Made by a program: the position numbers and the translations under genes. Below, piece by piece: positions 33,784-41,425 of a stretch of 64,000 nucleotides of DNA; position 1 is the stretch's first letter; the number at the start of each line of letters is the position of its first letter. This DNA comes from Archaeoglobaceae archaeon. Lineage in GTDB: Archaea > Halobacteriota > Archaeoglobi > Archaeoglobales > Archaeoglobaceae. Under the pieces are notes generated by a model. The model searched no databases. It saw nothing but the letters and a program-made list of their open reading frames with translations, and had not been told where the DNA came from. Location: contig JALSLC010000003.1 of the NCBI GenBank assembly GCA_026988525.1, positions 1 to 64,000 on the forward strand, read 5' to 3'.

Positions 33784-34173
33784 TTGTTAGGGTCTGTATT
33801 ATTTTTAATATTCCTTACAATTGGCTTGTTACTTGCAATAGTAATTTCTGGAATTTTTCTTTGGATGGCTCTTATAATTCTGGGTGATAAAAGAGGAATT
33901 TTGGCTTGTGGAATTGCAAATATAGTTTCATCTATAATAGCTGGAATATTGATTGCTTTACTTTCTTTAATACCTCTTCTCGCACTTTTATCTCCAATAA
34001 TTGCTTTTCTGGTTTACTCATATATTTTATCTAAAATGCTGGATATAAGTTATGGAAAAGCTATAGCGGCAGCAGTGTTGTCGTTTGTGGTTTTAGCTTT
34101 TGTAAGTTACGTAGTCTTTTTATTTACTGTGCCCGTATATATACCACACACTCATTACTGGTTGATACGTTGA
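33784..34173 (+). CDS. Polytopic membrane protein, unknown
   Basis: A 129-residue protein with four hydrophobic helices covering nearly the whole length. The start is a TTG at 33784 preceded by GAGGTGAT at five bases, a better initiation site than that of the gene before it. No recognised motif. It probably forms a unit with the small two-helix protein at 33567. The stop lies 41 bases before the lipoprotein start. Confidence 0.65.
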   Translation: MLGSVLFLIFLTIGLLLAIVISGIFLWMALIILGDKRGILACGIANIVSSIIAGILIALLSLIPLLALLSPIIAFLVYSYILSKMLDISYGKAIAAAVLSFVVLAFVSYVVFLFTVPVYIPHTHYWLIR

Positions 34174-34214
34174 ATACGTTAAAGTTAAATTTTAATTTCT
34201 TACAATTAAACGCA

Positions 34215-35093
34215 ATGAAAAAGTTACTTCTGCTAACGATATTGATAGCTTGCTCTCTTGCTGGATGTTCTAAGCCACAAGTTAAATCCGTTAGCATGCA
34301 TTGGGGGAATGTTAATAGCTCGATAACACAAATAGTTTCTGAAGTAACATTATCTGATCCACTTCCATTCTCAATACCACTTAGTGGTATTAACGTGAAA
34401 ATATACATGAATGGAATAGAAATGGGTACTGGACACTCTATTGGAAAAGCTGAGATTACTCCACCTCAAAGTAAAATTAAATTAATTGTTAATTTAGTTA
34501 ACAGTAGATTGCCAGAGTGGTGGATAACACACATAGAAAATGGAGAGAAAACAAAAGTTGAAATTGTATCAAACTTAGAATTTTCAATTTTTGGTTTTAA
34601 ATTTGGAGTACCCATTACAAGAGTTAGCGAATTTGAAACGAACTTTTTGAGTGGAGTAAAAATAAAAAATGAATACATCAACTACAATGGATTTAAATTA
34701 GGCGAAGTAAAAGATATAAACCTCAAGTGGGGTAAAGTGAACAACGAGACAACTCAAATAATTGTTGATGCAAAAGTTGTGAATGAGTATAACATTCCAA
34801 TAGAAGTTAGATATCTAAGGTACGAAATATACTTAAACAGCGTTGAAATGGGTAAGGGTAAAATAGAAAAATCCGAAGTTATATATCCCAAGTCGAGCAA
34901 GAATATTGAGTTTGCTATGTACATACAAAACTTAAAAATACCAGAATGGTGGATAACACACATAAAGAATGGGGAGAAAACGAAAGTTAAGGTATATATG
35001 GGTTTGGGGTTAAAGAGTACGAGGGAAATATTTTTGCCCCTCAACTATACATACTACGTTGAGACGAATATACTCGAAAGTCCCGTGGGGTAG
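34215..35093 (+). CDS. LEA14-like lipoprotein with duplicated domain
   Basis: A 292-residue exported lipoprotein. The signal peptide ends in a lipobox, ACSLAGC, so the mature protein begins at Cys. Two LEA14/water-stress-type beta domains follow, each with VKIYMNGIEMGTG- or YEIYLNSVEMGKG-type strands, and each ending in an almost identical PEWWITHI-E/K-NGEKTKV segment (about 107-121 and 248-262). The frame opens at 34170, but M at 34215 begins the signal peptide. The last codons (SPVG) and TAG lie within tRNA-Gln. LEA14 domains in archaea are linked to stress protection of surface structures. Role inferred. Confidence 0.8.
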   Translation: MKKLLLLTILIACSLAGCSKPQVKSVSMHWGNVNSSITQIVSEVTLSDPLPFSIPLSGINVKIYMNGIEMGTGHSIGKAEITPPQSKIKLIVNLVNSRLPEWWITHIENGEKTKVEIVSNLEFSIFGFKFGVPITRVSEFETNFLSGVKIKNEYINYNGFKLGEVKDINLKWGKVNNETTQIIVDAKVVNEYNIPIEVRYLRYEIYLNSVEMGKGKIEKSEVIYPKSSKNIEFAMYIQNLKIPEWWITHIKNGEKTKVKVYMGLGLKSTREIFLPLNYTYYVETNILESPVG

Positions 35094-35151
35094 CGGTCAA
35101 TCCTGCCGGCCTTTGGAGCCGGCGACGGGGGTTCGAATCCCCCCGGGACTA
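35079..35151 (+). tRNA. tRNA-Gln (TTG)
   Basis: Acceptor AGTCCCG pairs with CGGGACT, and the anticodon stem CCGGC/GCCGG encloses loop CTTTGGA with anticodon TTG. The T arm is GGGGGTTCGAATCCCCC, discriminator A, no CCA. Its first 15 bases are also the end of the upstream lipoprotein gene, the same overlap length as at dtdA/tRNA-Arg. Confidence 0.97.
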
Positions 35152-35155
35152 TTTT

Positions 35156-36046
35156 TTAAGTCACTACAATTGCTGAATCTTTTTCAACTATCAAAGTGTG
35201 TTCAGCTTGAGAAACTATACCTCCGCTAACTTCTACTAAAACCGGATAAGATCTCAGAAATCCATCTCTAACGAGTTTATTAACAATAATATCAGGAGCT
35301 TTACTAAGCCATCTCTTTGCAAAAGGCAAAGTTTTATAGTTTATAGCTTCTTTTAAAATTTCTCTTGCCTGTCTCATTCTAACAAGTTTTATATTTTTGT
35401 CATTCTGTACAATTTTTGGATTTAAAGAGAAAATTTCAACTTCTGTACCATCTGCAACTTTTCCTATGCCAGTTGTAACGAATGGTTCTATTGCTATAAT
35501 CATACCTTCTTCTAATTTTACACCTTTACCTGCTTCGTAGTTGTATATTGTTGGTTTGCTATGAGCTATCCATCTATCCAGACCATGGCCCGTCAAGTTG
35601 TAAACTGGTCTAAATCCAAAAGACTTAATTGTCTCCTCTATTACCTTACCAATCTTCGATACATCTACTCCAGCTTTTACTTGGGATATTGCATTTTCTA
35701 AGGCAGTTTCAGCAGCCTCTACGAGTTTTTGATTCTCGTGAGTTAGATCAAAGGTTAAAGCTGTATCCGCAACGTATCCATCTAAATGAGCTCCTATATC
35801 TATTTTTACAACACTCTCTTCTAATATTCTTTCATCTCCTCTCTTAGGTGTAAAATGTGCAGCATTGCTATTTATTGAGATGTTGCATGGAAAAGCAGGT
35901 TTAGCACCCATTTCTATAATTCTGTTTTCGACGTATTCAGCTATTTCTATTAATTTTTTTCCTGGCTTAACAATAGAATTTAGTTCTTTCTTTATAGTTT
36001 TTAAAATTTTTCCAGCTTTAATCGTTTTCTCTTCTCTCTCATTCAA
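35156..36046 (-). CDS. map: Methionine aminopeptidase, type II
   Basis: A 296-residue cytosolic metallopeptidase that removes initiator Met. The fold's metal ligands are visible: KIDIGAHLDGYVADTALTF (two Asp), NLTGHGLDRW (His), AIEPFVTTG (Glu) and the C-terminal AEHTLIVE (Glu). FPCNISINSNAAHFTP near residue 55 is the usual substrate-side segment with His. The long insert before the last Glu marks type II archaeal MetAP. It is downstream of, and touches, the M24 peptidase gene. Confidence 0.96.
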   Translation of the reverse strand: MNEREEKTIKAGKILKTIKKELNSIVKPGKKLIEIAEYVENRIIEMGAKPAFPCNISINSNAAHFTPKRGDERILEESVVKIDIGAHLDGYVADTALTFDLTHENQKLVEAAETALENAISQVKAGVDVSKIGKVIEETIKSFGFRPVYNLTGHGLDRWIAHSKPTIYNYEAGKGVKLEEGMIIAIEPFVTTGIGKVADGTEVEIFSLNPKIVQNDKNIKLVRMRQAREILKEAINYKTLPFAKRWLSKAPDIIVNKLVRDGFLRSYPVLVEVSGGIVSQAEHTLIVEKDSAIVVT

Positions 36047-37117
36047 TTATATCCCCTCCAATTTTGGAAAGTCTTCACAGGGTGTTAGGATTTCTACATT
36101 GTTTTTTCTAAGAACGACTGTATCCTCCACTCTAACTCCCCCTACCTTCTTTAAGTATATCCCCGGCTCTATCGTGAATACCATGCCCTCTTTTAGAATA
36201 TCCTCGTTGTTAAAAATTCTTGGTTCCTCATGAACTTCTAATCCAACTCCATGTCCTGTGGAGTGTATAAATCCTTCAGAACACTTTTTTCTTAAAGTAC
36301 TATATCCGTAACTTTCTATAATATCGCATACGGCATCATGTATTTCTTTTGCCATAATTCCCGGTTTTGCAATTTTTTCCGCATAATTTTTTGCTTCAAC
36401 GCAAACTCTAAGCATATCCTTTAACTCATCCTTGGCATCAGAAAATATTATTGTTCTGGTAAAATCACCAAAGTATCCATGTCTTCTACTTTTTGGGAAA
36501 ATATCTACAACGAGGTGCTCTTCTATTTCACCATATCCTATCCAATGAGGCTCGTAACTTCTTACACCACTTGCTATTATTGTATTTTCAGCTAAGTATC
36601 CCCAGCTGAACAATTTTAACTCTACTAACTCTCTTAACTCTTCGCAACGTCTCTTCCTTCTCAATAGTTTTGTTAAAAATTTGAAGGCTTTAACACAGGC
36701 TAAGCAAGACTCTCTAATCATTTCTACTTCCCATTTACTTTTAATCATTCTTAGTTTTGAAATTGGGCTTTTGACAACACTAACATCAATATTTGATTTA
36801 AAGAAAATTGCAAGCTTTGCTGGAAAATCTTCTGGAATTAGTACCTTCTTTGCCCCTTTGTTTAATGTGTAATTCAAAAGACACTCCTCAAATGATTTAC
36901 CACTTTCATACCCTATTTCTGAATAAGTAACAACATTTCTAACTTTTGATTCTTTTTTAGCTCTTTCTCCCTCCATATCTGGTACTATAAGTACGTTTAA
37001 TTTATTTCCTATCTCTTCTTCATTTTTTAGTGAAAATATGTGATAAGCTCCCTCAAAATCTACGCCAACACTATACAAAAAATTTGCATTTCCAGAATGC
37101 TGTATGAATACGAGCAT
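36047..37117 (-). CDS. M24 family Xaa-Pro-type peptidase
   Basis: A 356-residue pita-bread metallopeptidase. The N-terminal creatinase-like domain ends near residue 125. The catalytic domain has VVDIFPKSRRHGYFGDFTRTI (Asp ligands at DIF and GDFT), HSTGHGVGLEVHEEPR (His), FTIEPGIY (Glu) and GGVRVEDTVVL (Glu). This pattern fits Xaa-Pro dipeptidase/aminopeptidase P. The open frame starts at a TTG two codons earlier; the ATG at 37117 is preferred. It and methionine aminopeptidase form an operon of two related folds. Confidence 0.9.
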   Translation of the reverse strand: MLVFIQHSGNANFLYSVGVDFEGAYHIFSLKNEEEIGNKLNVLIVPDMEGERAKKESKVRNVVTYSEIGYESGKSFEECLLNYTLNKGAKKVLIPEDFPAKLAIFFKSNIDVSVVKSPISKLRMIKSKWEVEMIRESCLACVKAFKFLTKLLRRKRRCEELRELVELKLFSWGYLAENTIIASGVRSYEPHWIGYGEIEEHLVVDIFPKSRRHGYFGDFTRTIIFSDAKDELKDMLRVCVEAKNYAEKIAKPGIMAKEIHDAVCDIIESYGYSTLRKKCSEGFIHSTGHGVGLEVHEEPRIFNNEDILKEGMVFTIEPGIYLKKVGGVRVEDTVVLRKNNVEILTPCEDFPKLEGI

Positions 37118-37149
37118 AGTCAATTTTTAGATTTAAAGGTGTTTTAATA

Positions 37150-37845
37150 TTAACTGATGGCTTTGATTTGTTTTACTTTCCCAAGATAAAAGATTCCATC
37201 GCAAATTGCATAAACTTCCGACTCTTCAGGGTCTATTTTTTTCAGCATAGGGGAAAGAAATGCATTAAGTGTTAGAATATCGCTACCAGACATCAACGGA
37301 GAGAATGCTGGTAAAACAAGGAAATTTTTTACTCTAAGAAAGCATGGGTAGTTGTATATACTCCCTCTAATTCTAAGCTTTATACTTGGATGTTCGTGAC
37401 CTAATATAGCCGATTCAACTTTTTTATCTAAGTGACCGTGAATAACCTCTATTTCTCCTAAGCTAAAACTTTCAAGCAAATCTATTCCGTAGTTTTTTAA
37501 TATAGATTTTAGATAGTTATCATGATTTCCTCTAAGTACGATTAGCTCTACTTTTGGAGTTACAAACTCTACAAATTCTTCTACATCTTTCCACTCTTGA
37601 TGCAAGTTGTACCCAAATTCATGCTTCAAATCTCCGGCTACTATAAGTCTTTTAATTTTCCTATTGAATAATTTTTTCAAATTTAATTTTATCTCATTAA
37701 TTTGAAATCTTGGAAAATAAATTCCATTTTTTCTCATCGCTTCTTCGTATCCAAGGTGTAAATCAGAAATTACAGCTGTATTACCTATTAATACTGCTTT
37801 TTCTGGAGTAAGTTTAACATTAACTCCTTTTAAATTGACTTCCAC
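37150..37845 (-). CDS. Metallophosphoesterase (archaeal SbcD-related/ICC-like)
   Basis: A 231-residue calcineurin-fold phosphoesterase. ISDLHLGYEEAM near the N-terminus, AGDLKHEFG, LRGNHDNYL and VIHGHLD, then ILGHEHPS are the five metal motifs. The SDLHLGYE start and length fit the archaeal TIGR00024-type family, which is often near repair genes. The frame opens at 37893, but the GTG at 37845 is better placed and keeps the overlap with the upstream gene to 16 bases. It is transcribed with the endonuclease-IV-like gene, so a role in DNA metabolism is plausible. Confidence 0.85.
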   Translation of the reverse strand: MEVNLKGVNVKLTPEKAVLIGNTAVISDLHLGYEEAMRKNGIYFPRFQINEIKLNLKKLFNRKIKRLIVAGDLKHEFGYNLHQEWKDVEEFVEFVTPKVELIVLRGNHDNYLKSILKNYGIDLLESFSLGEIEVIHGHLDKKVESAILGHEHPSIKLRIRGSIYNYPCFLRVKNFLVLPAFSPLMSGSDILTLNAFLSPMLKKIDPEESEVYAICDGIFYLGKVKQIKAIS

Positions 37846-38651
37846 GCATTCTTTATCATTATTGCATCTTCCTCTAAGTTTGGACTCTCGCATATTACTA
37901 TACCATCTGCACCTTTATCTTTTAAAGCTTTAAGCAAATCCATCCATTTCATATCCGATTCGTTTAAGTTTAGATGTTCTCTTTCACCCCTCATTCCATA
38001 GTCGATACCGCTAATATGTATGTGCATATCTTTAATTCCAACTTTCTCTTCTACCATACTTATAATTTCACAGAATTCTTCGTAGCTATTGTACCTTCTG
38101 TACCTTGCATGTATGTGTGCAAAATCCACACAAGGCTTTACATAGTATCCAACGTTTAGAAATTCAACAGATAGTCTAAGCAATTCGTCTAATTCTCCAA
38201 ATTGCGTTTGTTTTCCCGTAGTTTCCGGTCTTAATTTGGCAGAAATTTTTTCCTCATCCAACTTTTTTAAAACTTCCTCTATACCAAGTTTAACTCTTTC
38301 GTATGCTTTTTGTTTGGATGATTTTAAGTAGTATCCAGGATGAAAAACTATCCCTTCTGCATTGAAAAAACTACCAATTTTTGCAGATAAATACAATCTT
38401 TCTATGCTGGCATTAAACTTTTCTTTTTCATTTGAGTTTAAATTTATATAGTAGGGTGCATGAACAGTCAATACAACATTCAGTTTCTCTGCAACTTTAC
38501 CAACTTCCTTAGCTTTTTTTTCACCCATTTTCACTCCTCTTACAAATTGAACTTCCATAGCGTCAAGTTTTAACTTTTTTATTGTTTTAATTCCGTCAAT
38601 AGTGCTTCTACCCTTAGACGAATGCGGAACTCCTGCAACCCCGAATAGCAT
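37830..38651 (-). CDS. Endonuclease IV-like TIM-barrel protein
   Basis: A 273-residue AP-endonuclease-2/xylose-isomerase-type TIM barrel. LTVHAPYYINLNS (His), IVFHPGYYLK (His), LRPETTGKQTQFG (Glu), PCVDFAHIHAR (Asp and His), DMHIHISGIDYG (His pair) and ICESPNLEEDA (Glu) match the three-zinc ligand order of endonuclease IV. This supports a role at abasic sites in DNA. A sugar isomerase is the alternative, but the PETTGK and DFAHIHAR motifs favour the nuclease family. Divergent from aIF-5A. Confidence 0.87.
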   Translation of the reverse strand: MLFGVAGVPHSSKGRSTIDGIKTIKKLKLDAMEVQFVRGVKMGEKKAKEVGKVAEKLNVVLTVHAPYYINLNSNEKEKFNASIERLYLSAKIGSFFNAEGIVFHPGYYLKSSKQKAYERVKLGIEEVLKKLDEEKISAKLRPETTGKQTQFGELDELLRLSVEFLNVGYYVKPCVDFAHIHARYRRYNSYEEFCEIISMVEEKVGIKDMHIHISGIDYGMRGEREHLNLNESDMKWMDLLKALKDKGADGIVICESPNLEEDAIMIKNAWKSI

Positions 38652-38713
38652 GGTATCTCATAAACGTCAAAATATTTAAATTAGCTTACGAAATGGCATA
38701 AACGGGTGATAGA

Positions 38714-39097
38714 ATGAAACAGCAGGCAGAAGTAAGACAGCTTAAAGAAGGCGGTTATGTTGTTATAGATGATGAACCATGTGAAATAGTTAGTATTTCT
38801 GTAAGTAAACCGGGAAAACATGGGGCTGCAAAAGCGAGAATAGATGCTATAGGAATATTTGATGGACAAAAAAGAAGTATAGTTCAACCTGTTACAGCTA
38901 AAATATACGTACCTATCGTAGAAAGAAAGAGGGCCCAGGTTATAGCAGTAGTTGGTAACGTAGCACAACTTATGGATTTAACTACATACGAAACTTTTGA
39001 GCTAACAATTCCGGAAGGGATTGAACTTGAAGCTGGAAAAGAAGTGTTTTACATAGAATCAATGGGTAAAAGGAAAATAGAAAAGGTGACAGGTTAA
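38714..39097 (+). CDS. eif5a: Translation factor aIF-5A
   Basis: A 127-residue archaeal IF-5A that helps ribosomes pass difficult peptide bonds. The hypusine loop is PGKHGAAKARID (about 34-45), with the Lys modified by deoxyhypusine synthase in GKHG. The SH3 and OB halves are complete (ends ESMGKRKIEKVTG). The TAA overlaps the agmatinase ATG by one base (TAATG). Since agmatinase works on the agmatine used for polyamine or hypusine supply, the coupling makes metabolic sense. Confidence 0.97.
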   Translation: MKQQAEVRQLKEGGYVVIDDEPCEIVSISVSKPGKHGAAKARIDAIGIFDGQKRSIVQPVTAKIYVPIVERKRAQVIAVVGNVAQLMDLTTYETFELTIPEGIELEAGKEVFYIESMGKRKIEKVTG

Positions 39098-39912
39098 TGC
39101 ACATAGATTCATTTTTTGCTTGTTCAAATTCTTCTTTTGATGATGCTGAACTTATTATATTTGGAATTCCCTACGATCAAACCCAATCGTTTAAACCCGG
39201 ATCAAGGTTTGCACCATCCGCAATAAGAGAAGCGAGCTGGAACTTCGAAGATTTTTCTTTGTTTTTTGGTAAAGATGTAGATAGAAAGGTTTTTGATGCG
39301 GGTAATGTTTGCGTAGATGGGTCTTTTGAGGATATAATTCTTGAAACCAAAAACATGTTAAAAAAAATTGGAGATAGATCAATAGTAGTGCTTGGCGGAG
39401 AGCACACGATTACTTATTCTGTGGCTAAAAACATTGACAAAACTACTTTTGTCGTGTTTGATGCACATTTTGATATGAGAGATGAATTTGATGGAAGTAA
39501 ATACAATCATGCTTGCACTGTTAGAAGAATTATGGAAAAACATGACGTCGTTTTGATTGGTGTAAGAAGCTGTACAAAAGAAGAGCTTGAGTTTGCTGAC
39601 AGCGAAGGTGTAAACTATTTCACATCTTTTGAATGCATAGAAAACTGGAATCGTGTTTTAAAAGAGCTTGATAAAATATTACCTGATAAAATTTACCTCT
39701 CCTTAGATATGGATGTTTTTGATCCTTCATACGCTCCGGGAGTTTCAACTCCAGAGCCTTTTGGTTTAGCACCTCTAAATTTTCTTCAATTTTTGAGTAA
39801 GTTTAAGGAAAAAATAGTTGGTATGGATGTAGTTGAAGTAATTCCTGATTCTGAAAGAGTAACACCCTCTCTTGCAGCTAAATTGATTATAGAATATTTG
39901 TGCGCTCCATAA
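39097..39912 (+). CDS. speB: Agmatinase (ureohydrolase)
   Basis: A 271-residue Mn-dependent ureohydrolase that splits agmatine to putrescine and urea. Metal motifs are GGEHTITY (about 104-111), FDAHFDMRDEF (about 124-134) and SLDMDVFDPSYAPGVSTPEP (about 204-223). PGSRFAPSAIREAS near residue 34 is the usual N-terminal signature. Start overlaps the aIF-5A stop by one base. The family also includes guanidinobutyrase, but the neighbour favours the polyamine/hypusine pathway. Confidence 0.92.
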   Translation: MHIDSFFACSNSSFDDAELIIFGIPYDQTQSFKPGSRFAPSAIREASWNFEDFSLFFGKDVDRKVFDAGNVCVDGSFEDIILETKNMLKKIGDRSIVVLGGEHTITYSVAKNIDKTTFVVFDAHFDMRDEFDGSKYNHACTVRRIMEKHDVVLIGVRSCTKEELEFADSEGVNYFTSFECIENWNRVLKELDKILPDKIYLSLDMDVFDPSYAPGVSTPEPFGLAPLNFLQFLSKFKEKIVGMDVVEVIPDSERVTPSLAAKLIIEYLCAP

Positions 39913-40018
39913 ATTTACAGACTTTTATTCTTCCCTCTAAACAATCTTTAAAATATTTGCATTCTTCGCAAGTTTCTGGGATCTTTACATATTTTAGGGA
40001 TGTTCTTACAGCGAGCAT
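39887..40018 (-). CDS. Small four-cysteine protein, unknown
   Basis: A 43-residue ORF from ATG 40018 to TAA 39887, with GGGGTG four to five bases upstream. It contains CEECKYFKDC followed by VCKF, a C-x2-C-x5-C-x8-C spacing that could bind zinc or an Fe-S cluster. It is convergent with agmatinase and overlaps its last 26 bases. Too short for firm identification. The ribosome site and ordered cysteines argue for a real gene. Confidence 0.55.
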   Translation of the reverse strand: MLAVRTSLKYVKIPETCEECKYFKDCLEGRIKVCKFMERTNIL

Positions 40019-40153
40019 TTATTCACCCCTATTAGATGTGAGTACAACCATTTAGTTTTTGTTCTAATATAGGCCAACTGGTATTATTTAAATTTTTCTA
40101 AATTTTGTTTTGTATAGTAAATATTATACGATTTATCGAGTTTGAAGTTGACA

Positions 40154-41425
40154 ATGAACGATATGGTAGTAACACCATGGGAAGTTGGAGGTATAATAGA
40201 CTACAACAAACTAATGAAAGAATTTGGAATACAGCCTTTTTCAGATTTATTGAGAAACTGGAATGTTGATATAGAACCAATGCATCTAATGAGGAGGGGA
40301 ATTATTTTTGGGCACAGAGATTATGAAAGAATTCTTGAAGCTATGAGGGGGAAAAACTGGGCAGTTATGTCTGGATTCATGCCTTCTGGCCTCCCTCACT
40401 TAGGACACAAGATGACTATGGATGAAATAATCTGGCATCAAAAAGCTGGAGGTTTTGCTCACATAGCTTTAGCAGACATGGAAGCTCATGTAGTTAGAGG
40501 TTTAAGCTGGGATAAGTTGAGAGATATAGGTGAGCTGTACTTAAAAAGCTTAATCGCTCTTGGTCTTGATGAAAATAGAGCTTTTATGTATTTTCAAAGT
40601 TCAAATTCTCACGTTAAAGACTTGGCATTTGAACTCTCTGCAGAAGTAAATTGGAGCGAATTAAAAGCTATATATGGATTTACTTCTGAAACACCACTTG
40701 CAAAAATGTTTGTAACTTCCGTTCAAGCTGCAGATATACTGCACCCTCAGTTAAAGAATTTTGGTGGACCAAAACCGGTGGTAGTTCCTGTTGGGGCTGA
40801 TCAAGACCCTCATCTAAGACTTACGAGAGATCTTGCAGCAAGAATTAGCATTTTTGCATTTGAGGGAATAGATAGGGGAGTTAGAGTAAGAAGTAGAAAG
40901 GGAAGTAAGTATCTTAGAATGTTAGAAAAAGAGTTGTGTTTTGAGTACAGAAGTTATGCTGAACATATTGATATTTTTGGTGAAAGAAAAGACATTGAAG
41001 AGTTTGTTAGAAATTTTGAAGTAGATATTGGTGGTTTTGCTTTTATTTCACCCTCATCTACTTACCATAAATTCATAACTGGTCTGACTGGAGGAAAGAT
41101 GTCAAGTAGTAAACCTGAAAGTTATATTTCCTTGTTTGAAGATCCAAATATAGCTTCAAAGAAAGTAAAGAAAGCTATAACAGGTGGGAGAGGTAGTGCC
41201 GAAGAACAAAGAAAATTAGGTGGAGAACCAGAAAAATGCTCAGTTTTCGAGCTTTTTTCAATACATTTGATAGAAGATGACAAAGAACTTGAGGAATTGA
41301 GGAAAAAGTGTATTAATGGAGAGCAACTTTGTGGAAATTGCAAAAAATTGGCATGCCAGCTAATAGAAGAATTTTTAAAAGAATTTCAAGAAAAAGTGAA
41401 TTCAATTGAGCTAAGAAAAATCTAA
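40154..41425 (+). CDS. trpS: Tryptophanyl-tRNA synthetase
   Basis: A class I synthetase of about 423 residues. MPSGLPHLGHKMTMDEI (about 79-95) is the HIGH region in its archaeal/eukaryotic form, VGADQDPHLRLTRDLAARI is the Trp/ATP site motif, and GGKMSSSKPESYI (about 315-327) is KMSKS. The C-terminal ends with CGNCKKLACQLIEEFL. The frame opens with a TTG four codons earlier; the ATG at 40154 is preferred. Length fits archaeal TrpRS. Confidence 0.96.
   Translation: MNDMVVTPWEVGGIIDYNKLMKEFGIQPFSDLLRNWNVDIEPMHLMRRGIIFGHRDYERILEAMRGKNWAVMSGFMPSGLPHLGHKMTMDEIIWHQKAGGFAHIALADMEAHVVRGLSWDKLRDIGELYLKSLIALGLDENRAFMYFQSSNSHVKDLAFELSAEVNWSELKAIYGFTSETPLAKMFVTSVQAADILHPQLKNFGGPKPVVVPVGADQDPHLRLTRDLAARISIFAFEGIDRGVRVRSRKGSKYLRMLEKELCFEYRSYAEHIDIFGERKDIEEFVRNFEVDIGGFAFISPSSTYHKFITGLTGGKMSSSKPESYISLFEDPNIASKKVKKAITGGRGSAEEQRKLGGEPEKCSVFELFSIHLIEDDKELEELRKKCINGEQLCGNCKKLACQLIEEFLKEFQEKVNSIELRKI

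Noticed and set aside
38761-38800. AGATGATGAACC in aIF-5A as a C box
   Set aside because: No D or D' box at the right distance, and the gene's codons explain it.
38681-38968. Minus-strand ORF across aIF-5A
   Set aside because: It has an implausible composition rich in Tyr, Phe and Ser, as shadow frames do, and lies over a certain gene.
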